DNA of 64,000 nt from Linyphia triangularis (Eukaryota > Arthropoda > Arachnida > Araneae > Linyphiidae), in contig OZ021722.1 in NCBI GenBank assembly GCA_963978545.1, positions 37,651,365-37,715,364 of the forward strand, read 5' to 3'. The translations under genes and the position numbers were made by a program. Below the pieces are notes generated by a model, which was not told the origin of the DNA, made no database searches, and worked only from the letters and a program-made list of their open reading frames with translations. This document shows positions 26,654 through 39,420 of the stretch, piece after piece. Each line of letters opens with the position of its first letter. The first letter of the stretch is position 1.

Positions 26654-29296
26654 ATTTTTAGATAGTGCTTCCCACTTATAAAAATTGGGGGGGGGGGAGA
26701 GGGGGAGAAGGGAGGGGGAGAAGGGAGGGATCGAATCAGTGGCTGGCAAAGTGTGAACCAAATATCATTTCATTTATCTTTAAGACAAGAACATAGTTTT
26801 GTACTTACTTTTTTAAAAAATAATCTTCTAACAACTATTTGGTAATTTTATTTAGATTCAAAAATGTCTGAGGGATAACTTAACAAACATTTAGTAAACT
26901 GCCTTCCATGCTTCGTGGAAATGCGAACAGTTTCCAATGATAACAGTCCAACCGTGTAATGATAGTTTTGTTCTTTTTTTTAATGGACCGAGTGTGAAAT
27001 TGTCGTAGTTTAAATGTTGTAAAACAAAGTTTTAAAACAGCTCGGACGAATTTTAGAGCGCAATCAACCAAGATGCAGGAAATGCTTTAAATAATGTTTA
27101 GCACTTTTTTTTTATCCTCTCCCTTCTAGCTGAGAAACGGGCAAAGATATTTTGCAACAAATTCTTTTAGCATAACTGCGTTTTAGTATTAAATTTTCTT
27201 AAGACTATTGTTTCAACTATTTTCCTTCGATGTGACAATTGGTACAGCAGGTTTGTTGTACAATGTACTAGCATAATAACTTTTAATAGATGTAGTCCAC
27301 TTATTTATTGTCAATTATTTAGGAAATTGATTCTATGTCTACAATGAAAAGGTTAAATTTATAGCTGATCAAAACTATTGAGAAAAAAAAAAAAAAAAAA
27401 GCAGAAATATAAAGTAGTTTTTAAGTTTTAGTGATTTTTATTGGCTTATTTATTTTTAAGGATAATTTCGGGACAACTTCATTTAGTACTTCTTGATATT
27501 TGTATTTAAAAATAAATATTCAATCTAATACAACATAAATTCGTAAATGTGTGTATTTCCATCTATGAACTTTTAAATATGTACTTGGATTTACCCAAGT
27601 TAAAACTGAAAATGAATACATGGATTTGTATTTTTCTATCAGCAAGAGAATCGAAATATAAGTTTTTTTTTGCTGTTGTTGTTGTTATAATGCGATTTTA
27701 TTTAAGGTTATTCGACCTGTATTTTCTTTTTTACTGATATTAAATGTTAAGTTTTGTTTATAAATTATATAACTAAGTTATGCATTTTCTTCAAATAGTA
27801 TTACTCCAGGAGGAGAAACTGAGTAAAGACTGTTCAATGCAATGTGAATTTCCCTGCATTGCAATGTTACGGTAAGTGTTTTATTTACCATATTCTAATA
27901 ACTTAACTTTATCCAAAATTCAACAGTACATAAAAAAGTTTATTGTCTAATTTATGTTTTATTTCTAATTTTAAATGTAATTTAGCATAATTCAAAGGTT
28001 ACGCAAAATTAATTTAAAGATGTTTATTCTGTTTTCATAATAGAAAATATAATGTTTTAATTTTTTTTTAATGTGTTTGATTAAGAAAATAACAGTATCT
28101 AATTTTGTCACTACAGATTTTATTTTAAGTACTTAATCCTAACTGATTTTATAAAACCTTTGTTGAAATTACACCCCATAATATTTTAATACATAAAAAT
28201 CGACAATCAATTGCAGATTCTATTGCCAATGAAACTTTATGATGTCTTCCACAATGAAAGTTATTTTTAAGAAGTTTTAATCAACGTATTGGTGTTTATT
28301 TACAAGATGTGGGCGGAAGAGTTAACCTTCTTATAATCTAAATCTGTATTGTTAAAAAATGTCCTCAGTAAACTTTCAAAACTTAACTTTGATTTAAGCT
28401 GCCAAGCGGCACTTTCATTTTAAGAGAAATTGAAAAATATTCACGGGTTCTTTCAAGATTAAAAAATCTTATTATTCGATTAAAAAGAGAGGAAGAAGGG
28501 GAGGGAGCGGTTTATATTTTGACTCATATTTGAAATGAATTTAGAAATATGTATTTGGGAATGTCATTTCAAGATTTAAAGTAAAAAAAAATGCATTAAA
28601 TAAACATTCCGCATCGTGTAATTTTCTTAAAAGAACATATGTAAAACAAATAGCATCTTCAACGTTTATTCTTTTCTAGATCCTATTCATGAATTTCATT
28701 GTATTGGTTGCACAAAAAACAATCAGGAAATAGAACATCGTACGATACAACTTTGTTTGTATATACTACAATATTATGCTCCACTTTTCCTATCAACACA
28801 ATTTAGAAATAGAAGATGAAACACATAAGTAATAAAGAATGTGGCATATGCTTGATCTTTGGGGTCTTGAAGATGCTCCTTGATATTGATTAACGTCTCA
28901 AGAATGGCTATTGTGTGTCTAATGGTAGAATATTACTCCTCTATTGCGATCTGTACTTTATTGAGTTAATGTTATCCACGAATCTCTTACATAATAACAA
29001 AATGCATGCATAGACATTGAGACGTTGAAACCATCTGCATCAACTTCTATTCTACAAACATAAATTTAAACGTTAGAATTTGTTAAATATCAAACGTTTC
29101 CTCAATAGCTGTTTCCTCCCATTCTTTCGTGAGTTGATCTGATTTCATTTTCTTATATAGTTTGTTTTGATCATGTTATAGGAATTTTAATTATAATATA
29201 ATATGAACCTTTTTGTTCGATAATGAATCATTTGATGCTGTAAAGTAACTAGCACTTACTTTTTACTAATGTATATATACGAAACTCGCTCAAGAA
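26654..29296. other. AT-rich DNA, nothing recognised
   Basis: Contains a G-rich purine tract at 26685-26730 and a poly-A run at about 27384-27400. No recognisable gene or element end. Confidence 0.45.
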
Positions 29297-30786
29297 TCTG
29301 TATATATAAAACTGAGTTGTCTGTACGTCTGAACCCTATACAAATCCACACCTAGAGATACGAAATTTGGTACATAGAGACTTTAGTACATGGAGATTGC
29401 AGAGAACCATTTTTAAATTCGATTAAAAGTTGCTTTAATTAAAATTTAATGACATGACAAAAAATTCTTGAAATGGCAACGATATTTTTTTTATTATATC
29501 AGAATAAAACTAAAATTTATTTTAATATGTCCCCTTTATTTTTCTAATTATTTTTATTATTTTTATGTATTACATTTGTCCGATAAACAGTTCGAATATT
29601 ATTATTATTTTCCATATATTTACTGTAAATCGACGCTCTGCATATGCGCGATTTTAGCTTAATGCTAATAATCTGAATGTAAACAAGTTACTGAAATTCA
29701 CTGAACACTTTCAAGTCTTTACGACATTTGATAATTCTTTTTTAAATCCAAGTATATATTTATTCGTTTCCTTTGAGCAGAATATCGAAATTCTGGTCGA
29801 GATTTACTGTACTGTCCCCCTTGGCAACTTTTTGAAAGTAGGCGATTCGGCGCCGATTATGGATATATCCTTCGCCAAATATTTCCGATAACCCTAGTGA
29901 CTGTTTGGATTTGGCAACACGACGTATTTTGACGTCATTTTAGATTTGGCAACACAGCTTTTTTCAGTTTCAATTTGGTAATTTTTTTTTAAAGTCGCCA
30001 AGGGGGACCGTACAGTTATTTTAACCAAAATTTCTTCTTTTGATTGTTTTTATTTTTTGTACTGTGTATCCAAGTTCCATATTATTTAATCTAGATTTGA
30101 AAACATTTTTTGTATCATTCACATTTTATTATTTACACCGGAAACGTAGTATTTCATCTGGGATTTTATTTCTTTGGTGTTTTATTTTGGTCCTGATTAT
30201 GAAGTTAGTAAGGGCCTGGGCATGGGACTACTCTATAAAAAAAAATTTGAAGAATACAATACTTTTTTGGTTCAGATGTACTATAAGATATTTGTTTGTT
30301 GCTTCTTTACAGATAAATGCGGGTTCTCGCAACAATTTTTATTTTCAATTATATTTTAATTTTATAATTATTTATATTTTAACTTAATTTGGTACTAATC
30401 CGTTTAGCGGGTACCATCCAATAAAATCACCAAAAAGAAGGCTTAAATAATGTACGCTAGCAATTTTCAAATAATTTGTAAATTCTTTATTTAGAATTGG
30501 CGATACATTTTCGCGCCATTTATATGGGTTAACATTTACGCTTTGCGCCAACTGGTTACCACCTAACGGAAGAATACCCTTAATATTTATATTTTAACAT
30601 AATTTTATTATTATTTTTTGTTTTAGTTTTTTTTTAGTTACCTTGGTTTTTGATTTTTACGATTTTTCTAAACGTTAAATAAAATAAATCTCCATATGCC
30701 TTTTACTAAATCTGTTCCACTTTTCCTTAAATGTAAACTCCTATGTCTTTCAACTGGTCCCCAGCAGAGCGGGGCCACACAGCTAG
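29297..30786 (+). mobile_element. Non-autonomous Helitron, 1490 bp
   Basis: The 5' end is TCTGTATATATAAAACTGAG. The 3' end is CTAG (30783-30786) followed by a host T. An A precedes the TC, so it sits between A and T as Helitrons do. A G/C hairpin (GGTCCCC...GGGGCC, about 30756-30776) lies just upstream of CTAG, the usual Helitron terminator. No Rep/helicase frame is present, so it would have moved in trans. It carries a nested MITE (29807-30015). Read from established Helitron hallmarks; not compared with a database. Confidence 0.75.
29807..30015. mobile_element. Nested Harbinger-like MITE, 209 bp
   Basis: Terminal inverted repeats begin CTGTACTGTCCCCCTTGG on the left and read CTGTACGGTCCCCCTTGG from the right, extending to about 25 bases. 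They are flanked by TTA on both sides (29804-29806 and 30016-30018). A 3-bp TTA duplication is characteristic of PIF/Harbinger elements. It lies wholly inside the Helitron and is therefore younger. Confidence 0.7.
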
Positions 30787-33380
30787 TGCTCAATATTTGT
30801 CAAATGGAAAGTTAATCCAAAGTATTTCATTCTTTGGTAATAATTTAATATATGCACATGCGCATGCACAATAACAAGTAGTTACCAGAACCTAAGGAGC
30901 AACGTCACTTTTACAAGCTCTAATATCTTAAGGATAAACTATTATTTTTACTGTAAGTTTTTTACTTAAATTAATGTTATATTGCTATAACATCTAAATC
31001 AATTCAACTTATTCGCAAATGGCTCTATTAACTTCTAACTTTGTAAACTTACGTGTACCGATAGTAGTGCTGTATTTTTTATTTATACTAGCTTGTCATT
31101 AATAATTCAAATTTAAATAAAAATAAACATTGTTATCAATGATTGTATCCCAGCTATGTAAAGCATTGGTGGTAACTATAGAATTCTAATCTGTAACGAA
31201 AGACTACTAGATACGACATCTAAGTTTATATAAGCTAAAAAGTTGTTTTAAATCTTCAAAATAGATATATTCTGAGCCATGGTCAAACATTTTCCAAGTC
31301 ATGGTTGATCCTATCCATAATTCATGCGTCATTTTAAGCATCTTACGCTGGAAGGAAACTTTGTCATCGTTTAGTTGTAAATGGCTTGATATCGTGCGTT
31401 TACGTGAAACCTCAAACAGATGTATTTAGTACAGTAATATGTGAAACACAGGAAACTAAAATTTTCTTTCTGTACTTTTTCCATCTTTACATATAAATTT
31501 CAGTTATCACAGAAAGGAGTAAATAACAAAATATTCACCAAATAAATATGAGTGAAATCAAAAATCTTAAAATAGTACTAAAAACTGAATATAGGCCTCT
31601 TCTTTTTTTTTCCCGTTCTATAAATTAATAAAACGCAACAGTAGTAAAATACTTATGAGTATGTATGCCTGTACATTTGTAAAAAGTATTCAAGAAAAAT
31701 AAAAGGAAAAGGCTTTGATTTAACGATACAAATGATAGTACATAACTATTTTATTAATACCCCAAAAGAAGAACAAAATATAATTAAAAAAAATAAAATT
31801 TTGAAATTTTTATTCAATTTTGTACAACCTTCTTTGACAAAAGGATGCGTGATATGGAAAAAAACAGAAAAAGAAGAAAGAAAAAAAAACCGGGGGAACT
31901 TTCAGTCTGTAAATATAAAATCTATTGTCAAGTTGGCATTGACAGTATTTTTTTTTTTTTTTTAAATAATATCTTCAATTGGTAGCAGATCACCGTCAAC
32001 TAAAACTATTGGAGTTATTTACTCTCTAAGACTGATCTTTATGTTTTAAATGCTCAAATTTTTTCAGACAGAGAATGGTCAAGAACTTCCGCAATCGATA
32101 ACGAAAACAAAGAGAAAGAGGTATCAGCATACAATCAGTCCTCGTTGCATTGACTACCTATGCACGCTTGAAATCTCCCGTTTCTTAAATAGACCGAAAG
32201 TCTATCGTTATCCCATTGTAAAGGATTCACATTCATTCTAATGTCATACAAAGCCCGTCAGATAAATGGAGTTCGAAAAAAAATCCTGATGATCTTCAAA
32301 ACGATATCTGGAAAGGAAAACGGTATCATCAAAGTTATTCTAAAAATCACTACTCGATTTGGTGAACTTGTCAATTCCACAAAATGCAAAGGAAAATAAC
32401 AGTGGTAAAAGTTTATAAAAAGAAACAAAAATGGAAATTGGGGTTTCTTACAAGGAAGGAAAGAAATTCAATTTAGTAAATGGTCAATGAAGAAAATGAG
32501 TTACTGTCAATACTTCACGGTGATTCAACCCAATGAGCCATATCTAGGTCTCTTTGCCATTTATTAGGTGAGAGATTGTAAAGATTCCGAAAGTAATTAT
32601 CCATAGTTACTTCTGTGAAGAAAAAAGTATTTTGACTTGATAGAATGGAAGAAATATGCTATCAATCACCATTGAATTAAGTTGAAGAATGCTTAGAAAG
32701 CGATAAATGATGTTGCTTCCTACTGTCATTTCCCTTAGAGTGATAAACTGTTAAGAGTTATAAAAACTTTTTTGGCCTGTATAAGATTTTGACTGCTTGT
32801 ATAATCTAATAGTTTGTGTTCCTTATAGAGTTCATATGATATAATTTACTTATTATTGAGAACAGTTAAGCGTAATTATTTACAATACTTTAGTTTAAAA
32901 TAATTCTATGAATTAGAACTCATAAAATACCCATCTAAAATAACCCTCTGTGTGATGGGTTAAAATAATTTTCTTTGAATAGTTTATGATTTAAAGAAAT
33001 AAAACGTTTAGCTATGAGTTTACATTTATAAATATATCCCCATATTATAATCAAGGTTTGCTTAAAAAAATTAAAAATTAAAATTTTTTAAATTTATTTT
33101 AAATTTAGGGAATTTTTTTAAAGAAATTTGTAAATTTATCCATACCAAATGCGCTTAAAATTAAGTTAAATTAATGTTTCAGAAGTTAAGAAAATTCTCT
33201 TTTTCACAACTTAAAATTTTCTATTTTAATGAATATTAATAAAAAGCATTGACAAAATTTTGTTTTCACTTTTTAAAATAAGGATTATTAAGTCTAAAAT
33301 CATTTGTGTGCATTGTTATGGAACAACTTCAAAGAACTGTAAATCACCATTGAGTGTAGCTCAAAAACCACAATTGCTAA
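30787..33380. other. AT-rich DNA, nothing recognised
   Basis: Short frames at 31732-31965 and 32050-32241 are low-complexity or anonymous. No supported gene. Confidence 0.45.
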
Positions 33381-33383
33381 CTA

Positions 33384-34935
33384 CAGTCCTGCACAAAAGT
33401 TTAGACACAACACAAAATTGGTGTTTTATAAAATAGTATTAAGACAGAAGATTTAATGTTTTTATCACATAATAATATACACATATTACATACAAAATAG
33501 AAATTTGAAAACGAAAAACAAATCTGTAGCGAATTAGTCGCAAAAATAACAAAAACGACAAAAATCCGTTGCACATAAGTTTAAGCACAAATTAAATTTT
33601 TTAATTTTTATTAGCGAACGAAAAGTTTTACCAATCAATTAAGCTTTCACGTTATTTTATCAAATCAAAAACATGGTTTTCATTAAAAGCACAAGCTTTA
33701 GAAAGGTTTCGTTCTTTATTCCATACCACGCCTTTTCAATGGCTTCTTTAAGTTAAAAAATGGTGGAATACTGCTTTCCAAAGGTATACAACTTTATTAG
33801 AATTCCCCATACATTTTCTATAGGATTACAGTTAAGACTATTAGCAGGCCAATCGAGAACCATGATTGTTTTGGCTTTTTTCGTTGACCTGGATGTGTGG
33901 ATGGAGGCATTGTCTCGTAGAAATGTCCAGTTAGTTCCACTTAAAATCTCATCAAATGGTAATAAGTTACTTTCTAGAGTTGCCTGGTAGGCCTCAGAGT
34001 TTTGTTTTTCCTTTAAAAACGCTAGGGAAGTTTGGCCGTTGAATCCAAATCCTCCGCAAACCTTGACTAAACCTCTATCTAAACGTCGGCTAAAGTGAGT
34101 TACATGATCTTTATTAAGATCATGCCAGTAGTAGGAAAATCTTTCTGGACCATCTAGACTCCATTTTTTTCATCACTGAAGACCACCTGTAGCCATTCGT
34201 CAATGTATGGCATGTGCTGCTGAGCCCAATTCAGACTTACTTCTTTGTGATGAGACTGCAAACTCGGCTTGCGTTTAAGTTTAGATTTTTTTTAAAAACC
34301 CGCATTCCACAATTCTTCTACGTACAGCTTCCCGTGAAACATTCATTGCAATTATATTTTTGATCTGATTTGCTGAATAATATTGATTTGAAGCCATTTT
34401 ATAATTTGTCTATCATCCCATTTGCTGGTCGTTCGATCCAGATCCTGACTTTGGTGGATATTGGTCACCATGTGCTTAAACTCTACAAATAGCTCTTTTG
34501 GAACGATTTAAAGCAACTGAAATATCATAAATGGATTTATCTCTAGCATTTAGCTTCCAAATTCTTAAAATCTCTACATGCGAAAATTGCGTAGACTTAA
34601 GCATCATTCTAATCAGTGAAAATTACTTTTAACCTTTTATAGTAATTTAAAGACACTCCTATGTGATGATGCGATCACTTCCTCTCAAGAATTTGCATAA
34701 ATCTTACTTTTGTGCCTATACTTTTGAGGCATACTAAGTTTGCAAAGTTTCAACTTGTTGATGTTAGACAATTTTATTTCATTTTTCCTGGAAATTTTTT
34801 ACCCTACAATTTTGCCCTATGACTTTAAGAATATATATATTTGAAAAAAAAAAAGAAAAAAAAATAGTGCAAATTAAATGAATGCTATTGCTTTTTCGTG
34901 AATTGCCTTTGTGTCTAAACTTTTGTGCAGGACTG
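33384..34935 (-). mobile_element. Complete Tc1-type transposon, 1552 bp
   Basis: Bounded by perfect terminal inverted repeats of about 27 bases beginning CAGTCCTGCACAAAAGTTTA, and flanked on each side by the TA target duplication (33382-33383 and 34936-34937). Degenerate internal copies of the terminal motif lie at 33571-33591 and 34708-34730, giving an IR/DR-type end structure as in several Tc1-group elements. It encodes one transposase on the minus strand, now broken. Intact ends mean it could in principle still be mobilised in trans. Confidence 0.93.
33660..34607 (-). pseudogene. Tc1-type transposase, inactivated
   Basis: Read on the minus strand from the ATG at 34607. The N-terminal helix-turn-helix-like region is open for 43 codons (ending NRSKRAICRV) and then hits a TAA (34478-34476). 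Frame changes follow, one before MASNQYYSANQIKN and one in a run of seven A's (plus-strand T's, 34164-34170) right after the motif VVFSDEK. Catalytic residues are still visible: D in FSDEK (34172-34174), D in LRDNASIH (33912-33914) and E in NPIENVWG (33816-33818). A further in-frame TAA (33755-33753) precedes the C-terminal stretch LKEAIEKAWYGIKNETFLKL. Only 31 residues separate the second D and the E, against 34 in typical Tc1 transposases. It cannot make a functional enzyme. Confidence 0.93.
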
Positions 34936-34937
34936 TA

Positions 34938-35348
34938 CAATATAATAAAATTGATTATTCAAATTACATCTACGTACTACGAAACCATTATTTTAAAATT
35001 GAATAGTTCAATTAAATGATGTCATAATAGTCAGTTTTGACTTTTGTACTATATCTATAACAAATTCGATTTGGAGGAATGTACACATGACTGATTCAAT
35101 GAAATACCCTCCCCCCCCCCCGTTTTCTAAGAAATTATAATGCAATTAGTTTCTCTATGCTTATAAAAAGACCGAAATTCGCTATAAAAAGTGTGCTTGT
35201 GTTTTTTCCCTACGACGAGGGGGAATCACACAAACTTAAAATTAGTATTATATTCAGAATGTAGAACAATGGTTTGAATGCATCTTATAAAATTATCTAC
35301 TTTTTTTTTTAACCGATGCTTTTTACAATGCGAGTAATAAGTACTTAA
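34938..35348. other. AT-rich DNA, nothing recognised
   Basis: Contains a poly-C tract near 35109-35121 and no supported feature. Confidence 0.45.
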
Positions 35349-35561
35349 ACCCGGCCAAGCTCAAATACTCAGACGCAGAATGTCCTGCAACCGATCGCTG
35401 TGTATGTTTTTTTTGTTGTTGAAACACACTAGTTATTTGCCCTTATATATAAAGTAAAAGTAATAATTCTAATCGCAAATAACTAGTGCGTTTCAAAAAA
35501 GGACTTGCACAGTGATCGTTTACGGAACATTTTGCTTCTGAGTATTTGAACTTGGCCGGGT
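35349..35561. mobile_element. Palindromic MITE, 213 bp
   Basis: Starts ACCCGGCCAAGCTCAAATAC and ends with the inverted counterpart GTATTTGAACTTGGCCGGGT. The inverted match runs inward through the CACTAGTTATTTGC word on both arms, about 85 bases each, around an AT-rich centre. There is no coding capacity. The target duplication is not clear. Confidence 0.8.
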
Positions 35562-36215
35562 AAAAGTTTAAATTTATTTCTTTGAATTCAAGATTTTTAT
35601 TTTATGAAACTAAGTAGGTTTCCTTAAAACAATACCTAAACATCTACATATCAGAATTTTTTTCTGCTTATAAATTTAGAAATTTAGGGGGGAAATGGAA
35701 AGGTATTTACTATTCGGTAATTTGAAAATTTTTAAAAAAATAATTTACTAAAAGACATGTTATATATTGTTGAAATCCTTTTAAAAGTAGCTTTCATTTG
35801 ATACCAAACGCAGCGTTATTAAGAATAATTTTTTTTAAAGATTTACTTATTTGTTAACGTTTAGGTATGTAGCTGTGTAGAAATTCAATCGTCCAACTGA
35901 CTTCCGCGCTATATAAGTGTAAGTGTTTTGGACGGAAAATATCGACTTTAATCTATACGGGTTATATATTTAATCTAAGGGTACGGTGCACTAAAAATCA
36001 ATGTCAATTAAAATTTTCGCCCCTAAATGAAAATGTGGCACTTTAAATACTTATATGATAGTTAGCTTTACAAGCTAAACCTTATTTGGAAAGTAGCGAA
36101 GGAAGACTGAGGCCAAAAAGAAAGCAGCCCAATAAAATTTTGACTATCTGTCCAATAATTGTTTCTTTAAGCATCATTTGCATATTTTTATATTTCATTT
36201 TTAATTATTTTTATA
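35562..36215. other. AT-rich DNA, nothing recognised
   Basis: No supported feature. Confidence 0.45.
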
Positions 36216-37622
36216 CTAGCTGCATACCCATGCTCCGCTACGAAATTGTACCATGTGCAATATTTTAGCCAGCTGTGAGGCCCCGCTTTGCGAAAATCCG
36301 TCATTGGTGTATAGGCCTCTATTTTTGGCGCTTCGCTCGCAGGAAGGTTCACCGCAACGCCAAATCGAGCTAGCTTCGCTCGCTGAAAACTTCATTGACA
36401 CATAAGCACAGGCTTACTTAACTCATTGAAAGGTTCATTGCTCTGCAAACATGAGCTCGCTTTGCTCGATGAAAGGATTGCTGCGTAAGCGTAAGGTCGC
36501 TTCACACACTAAAAACTAATTGCTACGTACGGCCTTAATATTAGAAGCATCTCCCTTGTCGAGAAACAATAAAAAACATTCCCCGTTAATAACTATAATA
36601 CAACACCCCTTTAAGAATATTTTAACACGTGATGTTTGTAAAAAGAAAAATCAAAAAGGTCAAAACTACTTATGTTGAAACTTTCAGAGATCTAGGCCTA
36701 TTAGAAGTCGCTTTTTGTGAAAATATTAATTAAAAATTAATTAAAAAACATATTAAAATTTTAACTTTCTTTTCGTCGAAAGTCCAATTAGAAGGCCAAA
36801 ACTATTAGTGTTGAAAATTTTGGAACTGCAGCCTTATTAGAAATCATTTTGTAAAATATTTATTAATTAATTAAAAAAATAAATTAAAAAAGAACAAATT
36901 AAAAATGTAATATTCTGTTTTTCAAAAGTCCAACTAAAGGGCTAAAACTACTTATGTTGAAAATTTCAGAGCTGTAGCCCTATTAGAAATCGTTTTGCAA
37001 AACATTTATTGATTAATTAAAAATATTAATTAAAAAAGAACTAAATAAAAATTTAAAATTCTGTTTTTTAAAAAAAGAATTAGAAGGCCAAAACTACTTA
37101 TGTTGAAAATTTCAGAAATATAGCCCTATTAGAAACCGTTTTGTAAAATATTTATTAATTAGTTAACAAAATTAATTAAAAAAAAAAAAAAACTAACAAA
37201 AAATTTAACATTCTGTTTCTCAATAGTTCATTAAAAAGGCCAAAATTACTTATGTTGAAAATTTCAGAGCTGTAACCCCACTATAGAAGTTGTTTTGTAA
37301 ATTTTTTCTAATTAATTAAGAAAATTAATTAAAAAAGAACTAATTAAAAATTTAACATTCTGTTTTTCAAAAGTCCAATTAGAAAGCTCAAACTACTTAT
37401 GTTGAAAATTTCAGAGCTGTATCTCTATTTGAAGTCACTTTGTAAAAAAAAATTAATTGAAAAAGAACTAATTAAAATTTTAACATTCTGTTTAACATAC
37501 ATAAAATTAGAAGGCCTAATCTTCTTATGTTGAAAATTTCAGAGCTCTACTCCAATTTTAAGTAGGTTTCTATAGATCCACAGAGCCATAGACAGACACA
37601 CAGCTTGTTTTATTATTATAGA
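36216..37622 (-). mobile_element. Non-autonomous Helitron with internal tandem array
   Basis: On the minus strand it starts TCTATAATAATAAAACAAGC (37622 downward, preceded by A) and ends with CTAG (36219-36216) followed by T. The terminal GCATGGGTATGC can fold into a small stem just before AGCTAG. The start, end and flanks match the Helitron pattern. It shares its terminal segments with the 54617-56044 copy and partly with 45559-46018. The interior contains a seven-unit tandem array (36658-37560). Confidence 0.65.
36658..37560 (+). repeat. Seven-unit ~128-152-bp tandem array
   Basis: Units begin near 36658, 36794, 36940, 37086, 37238, 37385 and 37513 with a GGCCAAAACTACTTATGTTG-like motif. 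They continue with AAAATTTCAGAGCTGTA, then an AT-rich TTAATTAA section and AACATTCTGTTTTTCAAAAG. Length varies through the A/T runs. The related Helitron at 54617-56044 has only two units (from about 55809). Confidence 0.8.
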
Positions 37623-39038
37623 TTTGAAAATTTAAGGTTTGTGAAGATAAAGTAGTATGTTATACGCAAAAGCATATACTCGTAAATTCGTTTCTAATGT
37701 CCCTTAGGCATATAAGAAGAATGAACTATATGAAAGAGTGTAGAAGTCGAATATGATCAACTTGTCATACTCCCAGTAACATTTCTGGAGATCTTTGCAA
37801 TTTAATTTTAAATACTCACGAAAAAATACCCTGGGACATCACTTTGAGGCATACTTTTAGTTTCTGATGGTATCCTATTCTGTGAAACACAGTTTGCTTC
37901 AGAATAAACAGCTTAACCTAAAGCTTTGAATTTTAGTGCATTCTATAATCCTATTGTCTTAAAAGCTAAGGTAAAGAGATATTTTATATTTTCAACATTA
38001 AGGAGATACTTCAGGATTATTAGAAGAATAAAAATATCAGATTTTTTTTATCACTTACACTTAAGAGGTTTTTTGAATTAAGTTGTTTAAAATACCGTTT
38101 CTGTGCATTAGGAAATATTGCTTTTGGGAAAATTATGCTCTAACTTCTCTGAATTGGATATGCCGTTTGCAAGGATTTCAAAGTATACCATCATAAAGTT
38201 GAAAATAATATATACATGGAGACTTTGAAATCCTAAAATAATCATAATAATAGATTTTTGAAGGAGAAAAATGCACAGTATGGTATTACATTTTATTTTA
38301 TAAATTAGCGTTTATGGGACTTATCGTGTTTCGTAAATTTAGAATTTACCTCAATCAGTTTTAAATACAATATATCTTAGTTTCAAACCGAAATATTTCA
38401 AATGCAAACATTAATAGAAATAAAAACATCTTTCTTCATAAATTATAAATATATGAAGAAAAAAAAATGCACATGTATAAAATAAACACTAATAAAAATC
38501 AGTATACATTCTCTGATTTGAACATTTTAGGCATAATCGAGTGAATATGTCGAACGAGTTTGTATTCTATTCAGTCACGGTTGTTTAGTTGTATTTTTAA
38601 ACAATGCGTTTCATTACAGAAGGAATAATAATTAAAAAAAAGCGTGACTGAATTAATACAATTTCGTATTATCTTTTAAAACAGAAGTCGGACATTGCGG
38701 AATGAGATAAATTGATGTAATTTCTGAGTTTTTAAGCGGTTAGGATATTTTAAAATTCTTAGTGAACATCTTTAAGTTGGTATGTACAATCGACTTTTTT
38801 TAAAAAGTTGTTATAGGTAAGTAAAAATCAGCCAATGAAAACTTAATTATGTTTAATTTCAAATAATCATTAAAACGTATTACATAATTTTCAAATTTTA
38901 TAGTGTCTGTGTTATTTTTTTTGTTTTGTTTATTTTCATTTGATTAAACAATACTTGCTTTTAATCTTGAAAGAACATTTGACAATGATAAAGAGTACTG
39001 AGGAAGAGATAAAGGAATTGAATCATTCGTTAGAAATT
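37623..39038. other. AT-rich DNA, nothing recognised
   Basis: No supported feature. Confidence 0.45.
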
Positions 39039-39052
39039 CTTCTTATTGTGGT

Positions 39053-39420
39053 GCCCATCTGATGGCTGTGGGGTTAGCGCTCTGGCCTCGCATATCATAA
39101 GTGCTGGGTTCGATTCCTGGGCTAGGCATGGATGGTTCATTGTGGTTCGGAATCCACGTTAAGCTGTAGGTCCCTGCCTTATTAGCCGTTATCGTGCATA
39201 AAAATAGGTTGCTGAGCGTACAAACCAACCAACCAACCAACCAACCAACCAACCAACCAACCAACCAACCAACCAACCAACCAACCAACCAACCAACCAA
39301 CCAACCAACCAACCAACCAACCAACCAACCAACCAACCAACCAACCAACCAACCAACCAACCAACCAACCAACCAACCAACCAACCAACCAACCAACCAA
39401 CCAACCAACCAACCAACCAA
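39053..39420 (+). mobile_element. tRNA-derived SINE with expanded AACC tail
   Basis: The head starts GCCCATCTGATGGCTG and contains an A-box-like GGGGTTAGCGCTCTGG (39070-39085) and a canonical B-box GGGTTCGATTCC (39106-39117). The body (CGGAATCCACGTTAAGCTGT, GCTGAGCGTACAAA) matches the 25897-26068 copy. The 3' end is a pure AACC run. The whole unit is bounded by 14-bp target duplications with one mismatch, CTTCTTATTGTGGT (39039-39052) and CTTCTCATTGTGGT (39421-39434), so the microsatellite is part of the inserted element. Confidence 0.92.
39223..39420. repeat. (AACC)n microsatellite, about 49 units
   Basis: Perfect tetranucleotide array forming the tail of the SINE. The Leu-Val-Gly-Trp and Thr-Asn-Gln-Pro open frames over it are translation artefacts. 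Confidence 0.98.

Noticed and set aside
33760..33990. Plus-strand 76-codon open frame
   Set aside because: It is the antisense shadow of the Tc1 transposase.
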